Below, in pieces: positions 49,041 through 57,875 of a stretch of DNA of 59,361 nucleotides. The translations under genes were made by a program, and so were the position numbers. The notes beneath the pieces are model-generated. The model was not told where the DNA came from and did no database searches. It saw only the letters and a program-made list of their open reading frames with translations. This stretch comes from a virus, in IMG/VR virus record IMGVR_UViG_3300010391_000134, positions 1 through 59,361 of that record. The stretch is one strand, 5' to 3'. Position 1 is the stretch's first letter; every line of letters begins with the position of its first letter.

Positions 49041-49889
49041 TTACTGCAGACGGATGCCGTTGAAGAGGACGCGCTCCCCGACGACGATCTCTCCCCCGCT
49101 CGAATGCGGGCTCGTGATCGTGTAGCCGAAGAGATCGAACGTGCAGGAGACGTCGATGATGCCTCCGGCGCGCAGCGTTTCTGTCCACTGGCCCTTCGCC
49201 TGGACGTTCGGCATGTCGTGGATGACTTGCCCCCCGTTCAGGAAGTCGGCGACGCCGAGCAAATGGAAGCGCGGCGACTGCGAGGTGCCGAGGGCGTAGC
49301 GGGAGTAGAGCACCTTGACGATCGGATTCCCCGTCGTCGGCAGTGTCTTCCAGCCCTCACCCGAGAGCACGATCGACGTGCCGTCCGGGACGGAGCTGAT
49401 CCACGCGTAGTTGAGCGTGGTGTTGAGTGCCGCCGTGGTGTCCGAGATGACCATGTCGTTCACGGACCAGTTGGCGTTCGACGTGACCGCCGACTGCGTG
49501 CGTGAATTGGCCGACGACGCGACGATGGCATAGAACGCCTGCGCGGCAGTCGCCGGGACGTTGTACGGCGGGATGCCGCCGAGACCGAGATACGCGGCGA
49601 GCGGTGAATAGGAGTGCAGCATGACACCGAACTCCCCGGCGAGTGTCGTGACGGCCTGGTACTGCAGGACCGATGGGATGCCGCCCGTCAGCCGGAAGAA
49701 GTCCTTCGTCACGCTGATCGATGGCGAATCGTCGGCAACGGCTCCCATGTGGCTGAAGCCCGCCGGCGGCGACCCGACGTCGATCCGCACTGTGGGAGTC
49801 CAGGCGGTCCCAGCCGGCGCGTACAGCAGATGCTCCAGCGCCATCGTCACTTCCTCTGGCTGGATGGCGTTTACGATTGTGTTGCTCAT
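49041..49889 (-). CDS. Major tail protein, 282 aa
   Basis: ATG at 49889 has a GGAGGA Shine-Dalgarno. The size and beta-rich composition fit a tail-tube protein, and so does its place immediately upstream of the chaperone pair and tape measure. N-terminal MALEHLLYAPAGTAW is near the start, and the C-terminal half alternates strands. It forms the stacked tail tube. Confidence 0.7.
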   Translation of the reverse strand: MSNTIVNAIQPEEVTMALEHLLYAPAGTAWTPTVRIDVGSPPAGFSHMGAVADDSPSISVTKDFFRLTGGIPSVLQYQAVTTLAGEFGVMLHSYSPLAAYLGLGGIPPYNVPATAAQAFYAIVASSANSRTQSAVTSNANWSVNDMVISDTTAALNTTLNYAWISSVPDGTSIVLSGEGWKTLPTTGNPIVKVLYSRYALGTSQSPRFHLLGVADFLNGGQVIHDMPNVQAKGQWTETLRAGGIIDVSCTFDLFGYTITSPHSSGGEIVVGERVLFNGIRLQ

Positions 49890-49924
49890 GAAGGTAGTCC
49901 TCCTCTAGGGCGCGTCGTGAGCGC

Positions 49925-50341
49925 TCACGCGCGCCGCACCATGCCGAATGTCGAGAAGCCGATGAAAAACACCGGCTGTTCGTTGGCGTTGTAGTAGTGT
50001 CCGGGCTCGTGATTCGCGGTCACGAACGTGTCGTAACTGGGCAGCGGGATCGTTTGATGGTGCAGCAGCTCCATCGCCAGCGAGGCGCGATGTGCGGCAC
50101 TGCTGACAACGGTGTCGCGGAGCAAGATGCGGAAGCTCGGATGCGATGCCGGATCGCGGGAATCGATGGGAATCGAGTCGCTCACGTAGAGCGTCGCGAC
50201 TGCGGGCGTCGCTGGCAGGCGATCGAAGAAGAGCGAGCGACGTTGCGTGCCCATCCCGTGACTCTCGAGATAGGCGATCATCTCCTGACCAAAGAGCCAG
50301 GGACGGATACGGCTTTGTGGACCCGTGGGTGCGGCCGACAC
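49925..50341 (-). CDS. Tail terminator protein, 138 aa
   Basis: GTG at 50341. The layout of an initial helix, MIAYLESHGMGT, LFFDRLPATP, strand-rich middle and FRILLRDT resembles phage tail-terminator/minor capsid proteins that cap the tail tube. It lies between head-joining genes and the major tail protein, as expected. Confidence 0.6.
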   Translation of the reverse strand: MSAAPTGPQSRIRPWLFGQEMIAYLESHGMGTQRRSLFFDRLPATPAVATLYVSDSIPIDSRDPASHPSFRILLRDTVVSSAAHRASLAMELLHHQTIPLPSYDTFVTANHEPGHYYNANEQPVFFIGFSTFGMVRRA

Positions 50342-50347
50342 GGTCGA

Positions 50348-50560
50348 TCACCGGTTCTGCCCGACCAGGATCTCGTCGATCCGTGGCGACGGACAGGGAT
50401 GGAGGTCGTGCTCGTTGGCGAGCTTCCGTGACTGGCGTGTGTGCAACATAATCGGGTAGCCGTCCTGCCATGTGATCTCGACGGTCCCGAAGAAGCTCTG
50501 ATCAGAGAGTTGAATGATCTCCCTAATCGCTCGCCTGAGCAGCTGCTCCCGCGAGAGCAT
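50348..50560 (-). CDS. Small DUF2292-like protein, 70 aa
   Basis: ATG at 50560 with a GGAGAGGAG Shine-Dalgarno. It overlaps the glycosyltransferase gene by 38 bases. Residues 10-40 (REIIQLSDQSFFGTVEITWQ, then DG-x-P) resemble the DUF2292 pattern of small strand-rich proteins. Function unknown. Confidence 0.55.
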   Translation of the reverse strand: MLSREQLLRRAIREIIQLSDQSFFGTVEITWQDGYPIMLHTRQSRKLANEHDLHPCPSPRIDEILVGQNR

Positions 50561-53500
50561 CGCCGGGACACTCCTCTCCTGCTGGTATTCTGGAGCTGCC
50601 CAGCGCAAAAAGCGCGGCGCCGTTCGCCTGCCCGGTCGCTACCGATGTCGCCGTCGCATCGGGCAAGACCGTATGCCGCTGCCGTACCCCGGCGAGAGGA
50701 TCGAGTCGTTCGTACATGAGGATGCCGGCTCGCGCCATGTAATCTTTCACCTCGCCGCGGTGGGCGAACCAGCGCCGTTCGGGCTCCCGCTCCACCCGTC
50801 CGAGCCCGAGCGGGCTGCGGCTGTACTCGGCCACCCAGGCCATCTCAAACGGCAGTGCCCATCCCGGCTGCACCTCGAGGCCCTTGCTGGCGAGCCAGCG
50901 GAGCGCGTCCTGGTAGATCCGGAACGCATCGTCGTGCCAGGGCGCCTTCGCGTCCGCGTAGCGCTCCAAGTAGAGCATGCAGCCGTTCCGAATGTGGGCG
51001 AGCGCCTTTCCGTCGAGCTCGCCGCTATTCCGCTCCGCTCGCCACATGGCGAGATTGAGATAGTCCCGCATGACGAGGAACGGGCCCTTCAGGCGCTCGG
51101 GATGCTCACGGCGATCCTGATTCAAGAGTGGCAAGTTGCGCCGCACCGCCTTCGCGCGGCGGATCTCCTCGTCCTCGTAGCCGTAGTGCGCGATCTGTGA
51201 TTCGTGGAGTCGGTAGACGGGCTCGATGTTGACGTTCAGCTCGACGCCGGGATCTTCGTGCAGCTTGCCCCACCACCGGTAGCCGCGATCGGCGCGGAAG
51301 AGCCGAACCGGGTACTCCGGCTCGACCTTGCGCGCCTGATCAATCACGAGCTGATTCTGCGGGATGGAGTAGCCGTTGAAGAACGACGATTCGAGGTAGC
51401 GACGGAGGAACAGGGCTTTGCTCATACGCTCATCAGCGTCAAGCGTCAGCACCCACTCTGCATCCACACCTTCGAGGGAGAGGTTGCGCGCCTCGCCGAA
51501 GCCGATCTCCCCCTCGCCGACGCCGATACCGGGATGCTCTGAGATGACGAGCCGCGGCCAGTACTGGCCCGCGAATTCCTTCAGAATGTCGCGCGTCGTG
51601 TCGGTCGTGTTCTTGTCGACGCAGATGTGGATCTCGTCGACGACGCCGACCACCGACTGCAGGCACTTCCGGATGTCGTTCGCCGCGTCCTTCACGATCA
51701 TGCAGAGGGCGATCCGCTGAAACGGCCGCTCAGTCATCCAACGACGACGATAGTTGAGAGTGCCCGTCGCATGGTTCGGGCGCTTCGTGTAGCTCACGAC
51801 CCACCAGCCGATGATCTCATTCCGTGGCGTCACCTGGTGGAGCATGAACTCGAGCTTCAAGTCTTCCTTGGCCCCGAAGAGCTCGCGCAGATCACGATAC
51901 TTGAAATCCTGAATGTGATGCCGGACGGTGGCGAGCGATGGCGTCGTGCCGTAGGACAGCGATTCCCAGGGCCCAGAAGGCACCGACAGGATGACGCGGC
52001 CGCCGTTTCGTACGCGCGCCTCGAGGCCGTCGATGAACGCAGTCGGATCGAGTTGGTGCTCGAGGATCTCGCCGGCGAAGATCGCATCGTAGTCGCGATG
52101 ACCTCGGTGAACAGCCATTGGATTAAAATCAGTTGTAGCGTCCGCAATCCAACAGCTCGCGCGTTCGCTCCACCCTTGCTTGTCAAGAAACGCGTTCGCG
52201 TTGCCGACGAGCGCGGGCGAGAAATCGACACCGTGAACGTGGAGATCCTCCTCGCGGTACTTGAGCACGTGGCCCATGAGGCCGCCGGCGCCGCAGCCGA
52301 CGTCGAGGACGCGACGCATGCCTGGACCCGGCGGCGGCAGGTGGCGCGCCATCTGTGCCCATCGACCGGTGCGGGCCTCCCACCCAGTCCGCTGGGCAGC
52401 GTCCTTGATGAAGTAGTCGTCGGGATCCTCGTGATGATGAAGGAGGTAGTCGGCGGACTGCTTCTCGAGATCCTCGTAATGCTCCGCCTTCGCCATTTCG
52501 TGTGCCGCGACGATCGCCGAGTTGTAGATCAGCCCTTCACAGATCCGGTGCCCTTTCGTCCTCACCCGCTCCTCGAGTTGCGCGTACGCCCGCGCTTCCC
52601 ACTCGAGCGCGATGTCCTTCCATTGGTGGTGCTCCTCGACGTGCGCCTCGCCCATGCGGATCAGCCGGGCGCGCTCGAACTCGTTCGCCAGTACTTCGAC
52701 TGTCCGATCGACGAAGGCCCGCGTGTAGAGCGGATCGTGCGGCAAGCGATGATCCAGGACGTCGATGCCACCATAGGGAATCGCCTCGGGCAGCGCGAAG
52801 TCGTGTGTCGTGATGACGGGCACACCAAGCGCCATGGCCTCCATACCGGCGATGAATCCCACCTCGGGAAAACGCGTCGGATAGAGCATCAGCGTCGATG
52901 ACTTGAGCGCCTTCGCGAATCCCGCCTTCGTGAGCGCGCCGAGGTTCGTGACACCCTCCGTCTGCTCCATCAGCTGATCGAGTCGCTCGTAGTACGCGGC
53001 GAGCTCGCGATTCACTTGTGGAATCTTCGAGGAGTCGTAGCCACAGACGACGAGCTCGAGCGCGGGATCGATCGCGCGGAGCTTCGGCCACACCTCCATG
53101 AGAAGAAAATCGAGACCGCGCTCCGGTCGCGAGGCGTAGATCATCCGTTTCGGATTGCGCGTGATCCCTTGCGCGTGATGGCGGAGCAGGCTCAGGTCGA
53201 CGCCGTTGCGTGTCGGCCACAGGATCTGATCGAGACGCTCGTTCCAATCCTGCTGCCGGTGCGCGGGTGGCTTGAGGGCGCGGATGAGCGCTGCCTGGTA
53301 CGCCGAGACGGGCATGACCTGATCAGAGAATGCGCCGAAGAACGCGATGAACTCCGCCGAGGGTTCCGTCGGGACGTCGTGGCACCAGAGCCAGCGGAGA
53401 CTCGCGCGGAGCGGCAGCCCGAGCGCCTGGTAGGCTCGCGAGACGATGAAGAGATCGAACTGCTGGCGTGGTGCCGTCGCGTAGAGTGTCTGCACGTCGC

Positions 53501-53699
53501 GGTACTCGACGTTGTCGTAGGTGCCGGGCTTGTCACACACGCAGTAGAGGGTGACTCGGTTCCCTAGCCGCGCGAGCTCGCGCGACATGAACCAGGCGGC
53601 GCTTTCGGAGCCGCCGAGCGACTTATCGGCGATCGGCCGGCCGTCGAAGCTCATCCCTTGGCAGAAAAAGGCAATGTCCAATTTGAACGATTCGCTCAT
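50523..53699 (-). CDS. Three-domain glycosyltransferase-methyltransferase-glycosyltransferase, 1058 aa
   Basis: Residues 1-400 fit a GT-B enzyme of the GT4 type: SLGGSESAAW at 27-36, RPERGLDFLL at 191-200 and a PEVGFIAGMEAMALGVPVIT donor-binding stretch at 278-297. Residues 440-640 fit a class I SAM methyltransferase with VLDVGCGAGG at 464-473 and GEILEHQLDP at 543-552. Residues 660-960 fit a GT-A family 2 enzyme: CMIVKDAAN near 666 and a LDADER metal-binding motif near 753-758. It is encoded between the head-neck and tail-terminator genes, so it may glycosylate a virion protein and methylate the glycan. I recall no well-known phage protein with this exact architecture. Confidence 0.8.
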   Translation of the reverse strand: MSESFKLDIAFFCQGMSFDGRPIADKSLGGSESAAWFMSRELARLGNRVTLYCVCDKPGTYDNVEYRDVQTLYATAPRQQFDLFIVSRAYQALGLPLRASLRWLWCHDVPTEPSAEFIAFFGAFSDQVMPVSAYQAALIRALKPPAHRQQDWNERLDQILWPTRNGVDLSLLRHHAQGITRNPKRMIYASRPERGLDFLLMEVWPKLRAIDPALELVVCGYDSSKIPQVNRELAAYYERLDQLMEQTEGVTNLGALTKAGFAKALKSSTLMLYPTRFPEVGFIAGMEAMALGVPVITTHDFALPEAIPYGGIDVLDHRLPHDPLYTRAFVDRTVEVLANEFERARLIRMGEAHVEEHHQWKDIALEWEARAYAQLEERVRTKGHRICEGLIYNSAIVAAHEMAKAEHYEDLEKQSADYLLHHHEDPDDYFIKDAAQRTGWEARTGRWAQMARHLPPPGPGMRRVLDVGCGAGGLMGHVLKYREEDLHVHGVDFSPALVGNANAFLDKQGWSERASCWIADATTDFNPMAVHRGHRDYDAIFAGEILEHQLDPTAFIDGLEARVRNGGRVILSVPSGPWESLSYGTTPSLATVRHHIQDFKYRDLRELFGAKEDLKLEFMLHQVTPRNEIIGWWVVSYTKRPNHATGTLNYRRRWMTERPFQRIALCMIVKDAANDIRKCLQSVVGVVDEIHICVDKNTTDTTRDILKEFAGQYWPRLVISEHPGIGVGEGEIGFGEARNLSLEGVDAEWVLTLDADERMSKALFLRRYLESSFFNGYSIPQNQLVIDQARKVEPEYPVRLFRADRGYRWWGKLHEDPGVELNVNIEPVYRLHESQIAHYGYEDEEIRRAKAVRRNLPLLNQDRREHPERLKGPFLVMRDYLNLAMWRAERNSGELDGKALAHIRNGCMLYLERYADAKAPWHDDAFRIYQDALRWLASKGLEVQPGWALPFEMAWVAEYSRSPLGLGRVEREPERRWFAHRGEVKDYMARAGILMYERLDPLAGVRQRHTVLPDATATSVATGQANGAALFALGSSRIPAGEECPGDALAGAAAQASD

Positions 53700-53701
53700 C
53701 C

Positions 53702-54115
53702 CTACCCCTTCAACGCTTCACGCGTCGCAACCTGGACTCGCTCAGGCAGCACGCTGTGGTTGAACCGCGCTGCGCGCGAGAGAAATCGCGATCCGCGCGC
53801 CCCCTCCGGCGTGGTCTCGGCGCCCGGCTGATCCTCATTCGGCGGCCGCTCGTGCACCTGGACGGCGTAGGGAGCAGTCGGGCCGCCCGCGACGACGAGC
53901 ACGGACGTCGCGCCATCCGTCGTTCCGTCGTCGACGACGCTGGTCGTGCGCTGGAGATTGCCGGTGATGACCGGCACGTTGGCGCGGCCACGATCGGCGA
54001 TGGCCTCGGCAGCGTCGTGCACGGCGCCAGGCTGTGCGGCCAGCACCGCCCGCCGACGCATCTCGAGCCGGCTGGCGAGATCGGCGAACGCGGCGTTGAA
54101 AGGGCGATCCGCCAC
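53702..54115 (-). CDS. HK97 gp10-like neck/tail-completion protein, 137 aa
   Basis: ATG at 54115. The VPVITGNLQR motif (residues about 47-56), the PYAVQVHE stretch and the C-terminal GSRFLSRAAR segment are the signature of HK97 gp10-like proteins, which join the neck and tail. Confidence 0.75.
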   Translation of the reverse strand: MADRPFNAAFADLASRLEMRRRAVLAAQPGAVHDAAEAIADRGRANVPVITGNLQRTTSVVDDGTTDGATSVLVVAGGPTAPYAVQVHERPPNEDQPGAETTPEGARGSRFLSRAARFNHSVLPERVQVATREALKG

Positions 54116-54118
54116 GGC

Positions 54119-54505
54119 TCAAATCCCGTCGACGATGTACGCGGTGTAGAGCACGATGCCCGCGTCGGCGTCGATTTCGGGCTCGAAACGATTCACGCGG
54201 CCGCCCTCGAGAATGAGAACGCCCTGTGCGGTCACGCCGTGCTCCAGGCGGTCGTCGATCTTGACCCCGCAGTCTGGAGGCAAGTTCACTGCCCAGTTGG
54301 CTTGTTGCTCGCGACTGGTCGCCGTGATGAGGCGCGCCCGGGATACGGTGATGTAGCACGGCACGTTCTCCACGACTTCGCCGTCGGTCGGATTGCCCTC
54401 GAGCGTCGGTGTCGCGCCAGCCCGCACGAGACGGATCCGATGGACGAGCGTATCCTCAAGAAAGGCGCGCCACTCCGGCGGCAGGATCTTGCGCGTTGCC
54501 TCCAT
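54119..54505 (-). CDS. Head closure protein candidate, 128 aa
   Basis: ATG at 54505 overlaps the upstream stop by one base (TGATG). Beta-rich, Gly- and Asp-rich. In siphovirus order, the position between adaptor and neck protein is that of the head-closure (stopper) protein. Assignment is by gene order and composition. Confidence 0.55.
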   Translation of the reverse strand: MEATRKILPPEWRAFLEDTLVHRIRLVRAGATPTLEGNPTDGEVVENVPCYITVSRARLITATSREQQANWAVNLPPDCGVKIDDRLEHGVTAQGVLILEGGRVNRFEPEIDADAGIVLYTAYIVDGI

Positions 54506-55095
54506 CAGCCCGAGACATTCCCGCGGATGAGGCGCCGCGCGCCCTTGTAGCTTCCAAGCTCGTCCCAGACCGCTGGTGCGAGATCCATGTGGACATCCGC
54601 GTATCCGCTCGATTGCGAGAGCCGCGTCCCACTCGAGGAGCCACGAATGCCTCGGTACTGCTCGTCACGCGAGCGATCGAAAGGACGACTGAGGAGATAG
54701 GCTGCCTGAATACAGACGGCCTTGCGGACGTGTAGCCGCTGCTGGCGGAGGTACACGTCGGTCTCGAGCCAAGTAAGGTATGCCGGATCAGTTCTCACCG
54801 ACTCGCTCCAGCCGAGGCTCTGTGCACGGGGGAATTCGAGGAGCTGCTCGATGAAGATCTTCGATCCGAGCCAATTCTGCGCATCGATCAGCCGTGTCGC
54901 CTCGAGCAGCGCACGTTGCCGTTGCTCGATACCCGCGACCTCCCATGCCGCGACGTCCTGGATGTGGAAACGGACGAGCGAGTCGGCTCCCGGCGTCAGC
55001 GGGTCGGTCGTCGTATCGTCGGCGTGCGTGATGTAGCAGTTGGCAGTGGAGCCACCCCACGTCGCATCGAGGGTGAGCTCAGGCGGTGTGCTCAC
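54505..55095 (-). CDS. Head-tail adaptor (DnaT-like domain), 196 aa
   Basis: GTG at 55095, overlapping the previous gene by 17 bases. The N-terminal NCYITHADD pattern with an AT-(R/W)-x-(I/L)-D helix, then a LLEFPRA segment, fits the putative DnaT-like/adaptor family common in tailed phages. It connects portal to neck. Confidence 0.65.
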   Translation of the reverse strand: MSTPPELTLDATWGGSTANCYITHADDTTTDPLTPGADSLVRFHIQDVAAWEVAGIEQRQRALLEATRLIDAQNWLGSKIFIEQLLEFPRAQSLGWSESVRTDPAYLTWLETDVYLRQQRLHVRKAVCIQAAYLLSRPFDRSRDEQYRGIRGSSSGTRLSQSSGYADVHMDLAPAVWDELGSYKGARRLIRGNVSG

Positions 55096-55375
55096 GGGTG
55101 GCTAACTCGGCAAGCAGGGCAGTTAAGTCCCGCCAGACAATCTGGATCTCCTCGGACCAGCGGTTCTTCGTCCAGAACTTGATCGGGATGCGATTCGGAT
55201 TCGTGTTGTCGATGTCGACGCGCGTCCGAGAGAGCTGCTCGGCGGCCAACCGTAAGCGAGCCTGCAGCGCCATCTCGTGTGCCATCTCGATGCCACGAGA
55301 GTCCTGCGGATGTGCATCTGCACGCTCCGCAGGACCCCCCCCGCGTTGCTTTTGGGCCTCTCCCCGCACACTCAC
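55079..55375 (-). CDS. Hypothetical protein of the head operon, 98 aa
   Basis: GTG at 55375 has AAGGGAG upstream. Helical, basic N-terminus, C-terminal helix with WRDLTALLAEL. It sits between capsid and adaptor genes. The role is unknown. An internal ATG near 55285 is an alternative start. Confidence 0.5.
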   Translation of the reverse strand: MSVRGEAQKQRGGGPAERADAHPQDSRGIEMAHEMALQARLRLAAEQLSRTRVDIDNTNPNRIPIKFWTKNRWSEEIQIVWRDLTALLAELATREHTA

Positions 55376-55405
55376 CGTAAATGACTCCCTTGCGACGCCG
55401 ACGGA

Positions 55406-56599
55406 TTACGGCGTGTTGAGCTGGGCCAACTGCGACCAGCGCGTCTGGGCCATGCCCTTTTCGTTCCGGAGCTCCATCGTGTAGGTCCCTGCGACGAAGC
55501 CCTTCTGCGCCATGCCGGTCCTCGCGACGTCTTCGTAGTGGAACGAGGACGCCGTGAGCGGAGCCATGGCGATACGTCCCGAGGCGATCATCACGGCACG
55601 ATTGCCCGGCATCCACGGATTCAACTGAATCCGATAGGTGCCGTACGTGCCGTCGTAGATGTCGACCCGGTTGGTGAACACCCGATCATCGGGCACGCTG
55701 CGGGCGCGGCTCGAGTTGAGCTGATCGATTCGCTTCTTCACCTGCGAGCCGCAGATGATGGCATCGCAGTCCGTGCCGCCGAACTTCCAAGCCTTCTCGA
55801 CCATGTTCCCGAGCTCGGCCTCGAAATCGCCGATCGGTGAGCCCGCACTTGAGGGCGCCGAGATGTTGTTGGTGGAGATCCACTGGATGAGGCCGCGCAT
55901 GGTGCGCACGACACTCGAACTCGCCATGGTGCTGCCGGAGATGCGGCCGCGAATCGCTGCCTTCTCGAGATCGCGGAGTGCTTCCTTCAGCTTCTTCCCG
56001 AGCTGGTAGTCCTTCTCGGACACGATCCCGCCGAGCTTGCGTGTCGCTTCGGCGATGTCCGAGATGATGATGTCCTTCTTGAACGTCTGGACGATGTTGT
56101 TGAGGCGGCTCCGGGTCTTGCTGGTGTCGATCACGACGTCGGCACCTTCGAGCGCGGCATCGGAGATCACGACGATCTCTTGTCCGGACGCGAAGGAGCT
56201 AGCGCTCGTGGCGGCAAACGCCCGGCTGATGGTGATGTCGTTGCCGCTGATCGCCGTGATCTGGAACTGCTCCGGGACGGTATCGGCGACATTGATGGAG
56301 GCGTCGGGCGCTTCGAGGATCATCCCGACTTGGAGGTAGGCGGCCTGCCCGCCCGTGATGGTGATCGTGTCCGTACCCGTCGCGTTGGAGGCGACGTTGG
56401 TGCTGCTCGTGATGAGGTTCGGGCCGAGCTCGTCCTCGAGGAATTCGTGGAGTGTGCTCGTCGCGGCGTCCATCGAGTCGCCGACGAGATCGAGGAACGG
56501 TGTCTCGTACCGCGAGATCATCGTGACGGTGCCGGAGACGTCTTCTGCCGTCTCCGCCATCACGCCGTTGGTGTATTGTGCGAGTCCCGTGAATGGCAT
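55406..56599 (-). CDS. Major capsid protein (DUF5309 family, HK97 fold), 397 aa
   Basis: ATG at 56599 with an AGGGGG Shine-Dalgarno. The start AQYTNGVMAETAEDVSGTV, then TPFLDLVGD and LHEFLEDELGPN (residues about 7-60), is the DUF5309 major capsid signature. The C-terminal part contains the long beta and P-domain regions typical of HK97-fold capsids. Scaffold and cysteine-rich genes lie upstream and joining genes downstream. Confidence 0.85.
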   Translation of the reverse strand: MPFTGLAQYTNGVMAETAEDVSGTVTMISRYETPFLDLVGDSMDAATSTLHEFLEDELGPNLITSSTNVASNATGTDTITITGGQAAYLQVGMILEAPDASINVADTVPEQFQITAISGNDITISRAFAATSASSFASGQEIVVISDAALEGADVVIDTSKTRSRLNNIVQTFKKDIIISDIAEATRKLGGIVSEKDYQLGKKLKEALRDLEKAAIRGRISGSTMASSSVVRTMRGLIQWISTNNISAPSSAGSPIGDFEAELGNMVEKAWKFGGTDCDAIICGSQVKKRIDQLNSSRARSVPDDRVFTNRVDIYDGTYGTYRIQLNPWMPGNRAVMIASGRIAMAPLTASSFHYEDVARTGMAQKGFVAGTYTMELRNEKGMAQTRWSQLAQLNTP

Positions 56600-56695
56600 T
56601 GCTTGGTTCCCCCTGCGTTTTAGGGCGGCGGTCCGTGAAGGCTATCCGTCATGCCCCGCGTCGGGGTGGGCGCGTGATGCAGCATTCATCCCCCG
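56600..56695. other. Gap between scaffold and capsid genes
   Basis: The 96-base gap holds a short hairpin (CCCCG/CGGGG) and the capsid Shine-Dalgarno. I see no gene or promoter that I can support. Confidence 0.4.
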
Positions 56696-57751
56696 TCAGG
56701 CGCTCGGTTGACTCGCCCGTTTGGCTTCGTTCAGCTGACGTTCCAGCCGCAGTCGTTCTGCTGCGTCTCGGGGTTGGGCATGTCCCTGCCGCGCAACGCG
56801 GTCGTCGACCGCCTTGAGCTCACCCTCGAGTCGTTGGACCTTGCGGTCGCGCGGCTCGGCGGGCACCGTTCCCCGTGCTCCCTGCGCCCCGGACCCACCA
56901 TTCGGCGACAGCGGCTTCACGAAGTCGGCGGGAAACTCCGCCTTCAGCGCCGCGTCGATGTCGGTGGTTAGCTCACCTTCCCGAGTCCGGTACCGGAAGG
57001 TGTCGCTCTCCGCGTCGTATTCGAGCCGCGACTCGTAGACGGGGAGATGGTAGGCGGGATTGATCACGCCGAGCTTCGTCAACGCGCCTAGAAGCACGTT
57101 GCGCTTCGAGGTCATGATCGCCCGTGTCTCAGCGGCCTCGCGTTTCTCGCGTTCGGCCTTGATCTCTGTCGTCAGCTGCTCAGTGCTCTTGGCCTGATCA
57201 GCTACTTGCTTCTCGAGTGTGCTGACCTTCTGATTGTGCGAGTAGCCTTCCCGGCTCATGCGTCGCCATAGGGCGGCCGCGAGCTCGTTCTTGGCGTACT
57301 CCTCGGGCACCTCGTCGATGCGCGCCACCGTCTTGAAGGGATCGTCTGGGTCCCCATCGGGGCCCTGGGGCTTGGTCAGCTTCTCGATGACCGACTTGAT
57401 CGGCTCGAATTCGCTGCGGAGCCGAGCGTTCTCATCCTCGGCTTTCTTGAGGCGCCCCTCGGAAGCGGCGAGCTTGCCGTCGTACTTCTTCTCGAGCTCG
57501 AGCTTGATGTCCTTTGCCTTCGCGTTCAGGCGTTCCTGATCCGCGGCGGAGAATGGTGCTGGCGATCCCGGTGGAGGTGGATCCCCTGGCGCCGGTGAAG
57601 GCGGCACTGGTGCAGGCGCTGGCGGATCGTCGCCTTCGCCGCCCGAGGGAATCGCAAGGCGTTTGCCCACGGGGCCCTCGAGGTACGGCGTGCCGTGCGT
57701 GGGTCGGCTGACTATCCAGCCGCTCGGAAGCTCACTCGTGATCGTGTGCAT
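56696..57751 (-). CDS. Scaffolding protein, 351 aa
   Basis: ATG at 57751. Residues 40-70 are a proline-rich linker, residues 75-200 a long coiled coil rich in Lys and Glu, and the C-terminus a charged helical region. The profile and location next to the capsid gene fit a capsid scaffold. Its ribosome binding site lies in an arm of a 13-bp inverted repeat. Confidence 0.7.
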   Translation of the reverse strand: MHTITSELPSGWIVSRPTHGTPYLEGPVGKRLAIPSGGEGDDPPAPAPVPPSPAPGDPPPPGSPAPFSAADQERLNAKAKDIKLELEKKYDGKLAASEGRLKKAEDENARLRSEFEPIKSVIEKLTKPQGPDGDPDDPFKTVARIDEVPEEYAKNELAAALWRRMSREGYSHNQKVSTLEKQVADQAKSTEQLTTEIKAEREKREAAETRAIMTSKRNVLLGALTKLGVINPAYHLPVYESRLEYDAESDTFRYRTREGELTTDIDAALKAEFPADFVKPLSPNGGSGAQGARGTVPAEPRDRKVQRLEGELKAVDDRVARQGHAQPRDAAERLRLERQLNEAKRASQPSA

Positions 57752-57815
57752 CGTCTCGCCCTCTTCCCCGTCAGGTACCGGCGACGGTTCCCGAGCATGG
57801 CCAGAGGGCGAGACG
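57752..57815 (-). promoter_or_regulatory. 13-bp inverted repeat covering the scaffold ribosome binding site
   Basis: CGTCTCGCCCTCT (57752-57764) and its exact complement (57803-57815) enclose 38 bases. On the minus strand the arm next to the ATG includes the only Shine-Dalgarno-like sequence (GAGGGCGAG), so folding would hide it. Confidence 0.6.
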
Positions 57816-57843
57816 GCCCGATCATTGGCGCGATGTTGACGTC

Positions 57844-57871
57844 ACCTTACGTGCGGTGGCCCCCTTGTCAA
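57844..57871 (-). promoter_or_regulatory. Promoter candidate for the scaffold-capsid genes
   Basis: TTGACA (57871-57866), a 16-base spacer and TAAGGT (57849-57844). The -35 is perfect, the -10 poor. It lies between the right-edge gene and the scaffold gene. Confidence 0.45.
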
Positions 57872-57875
57872 GAAG

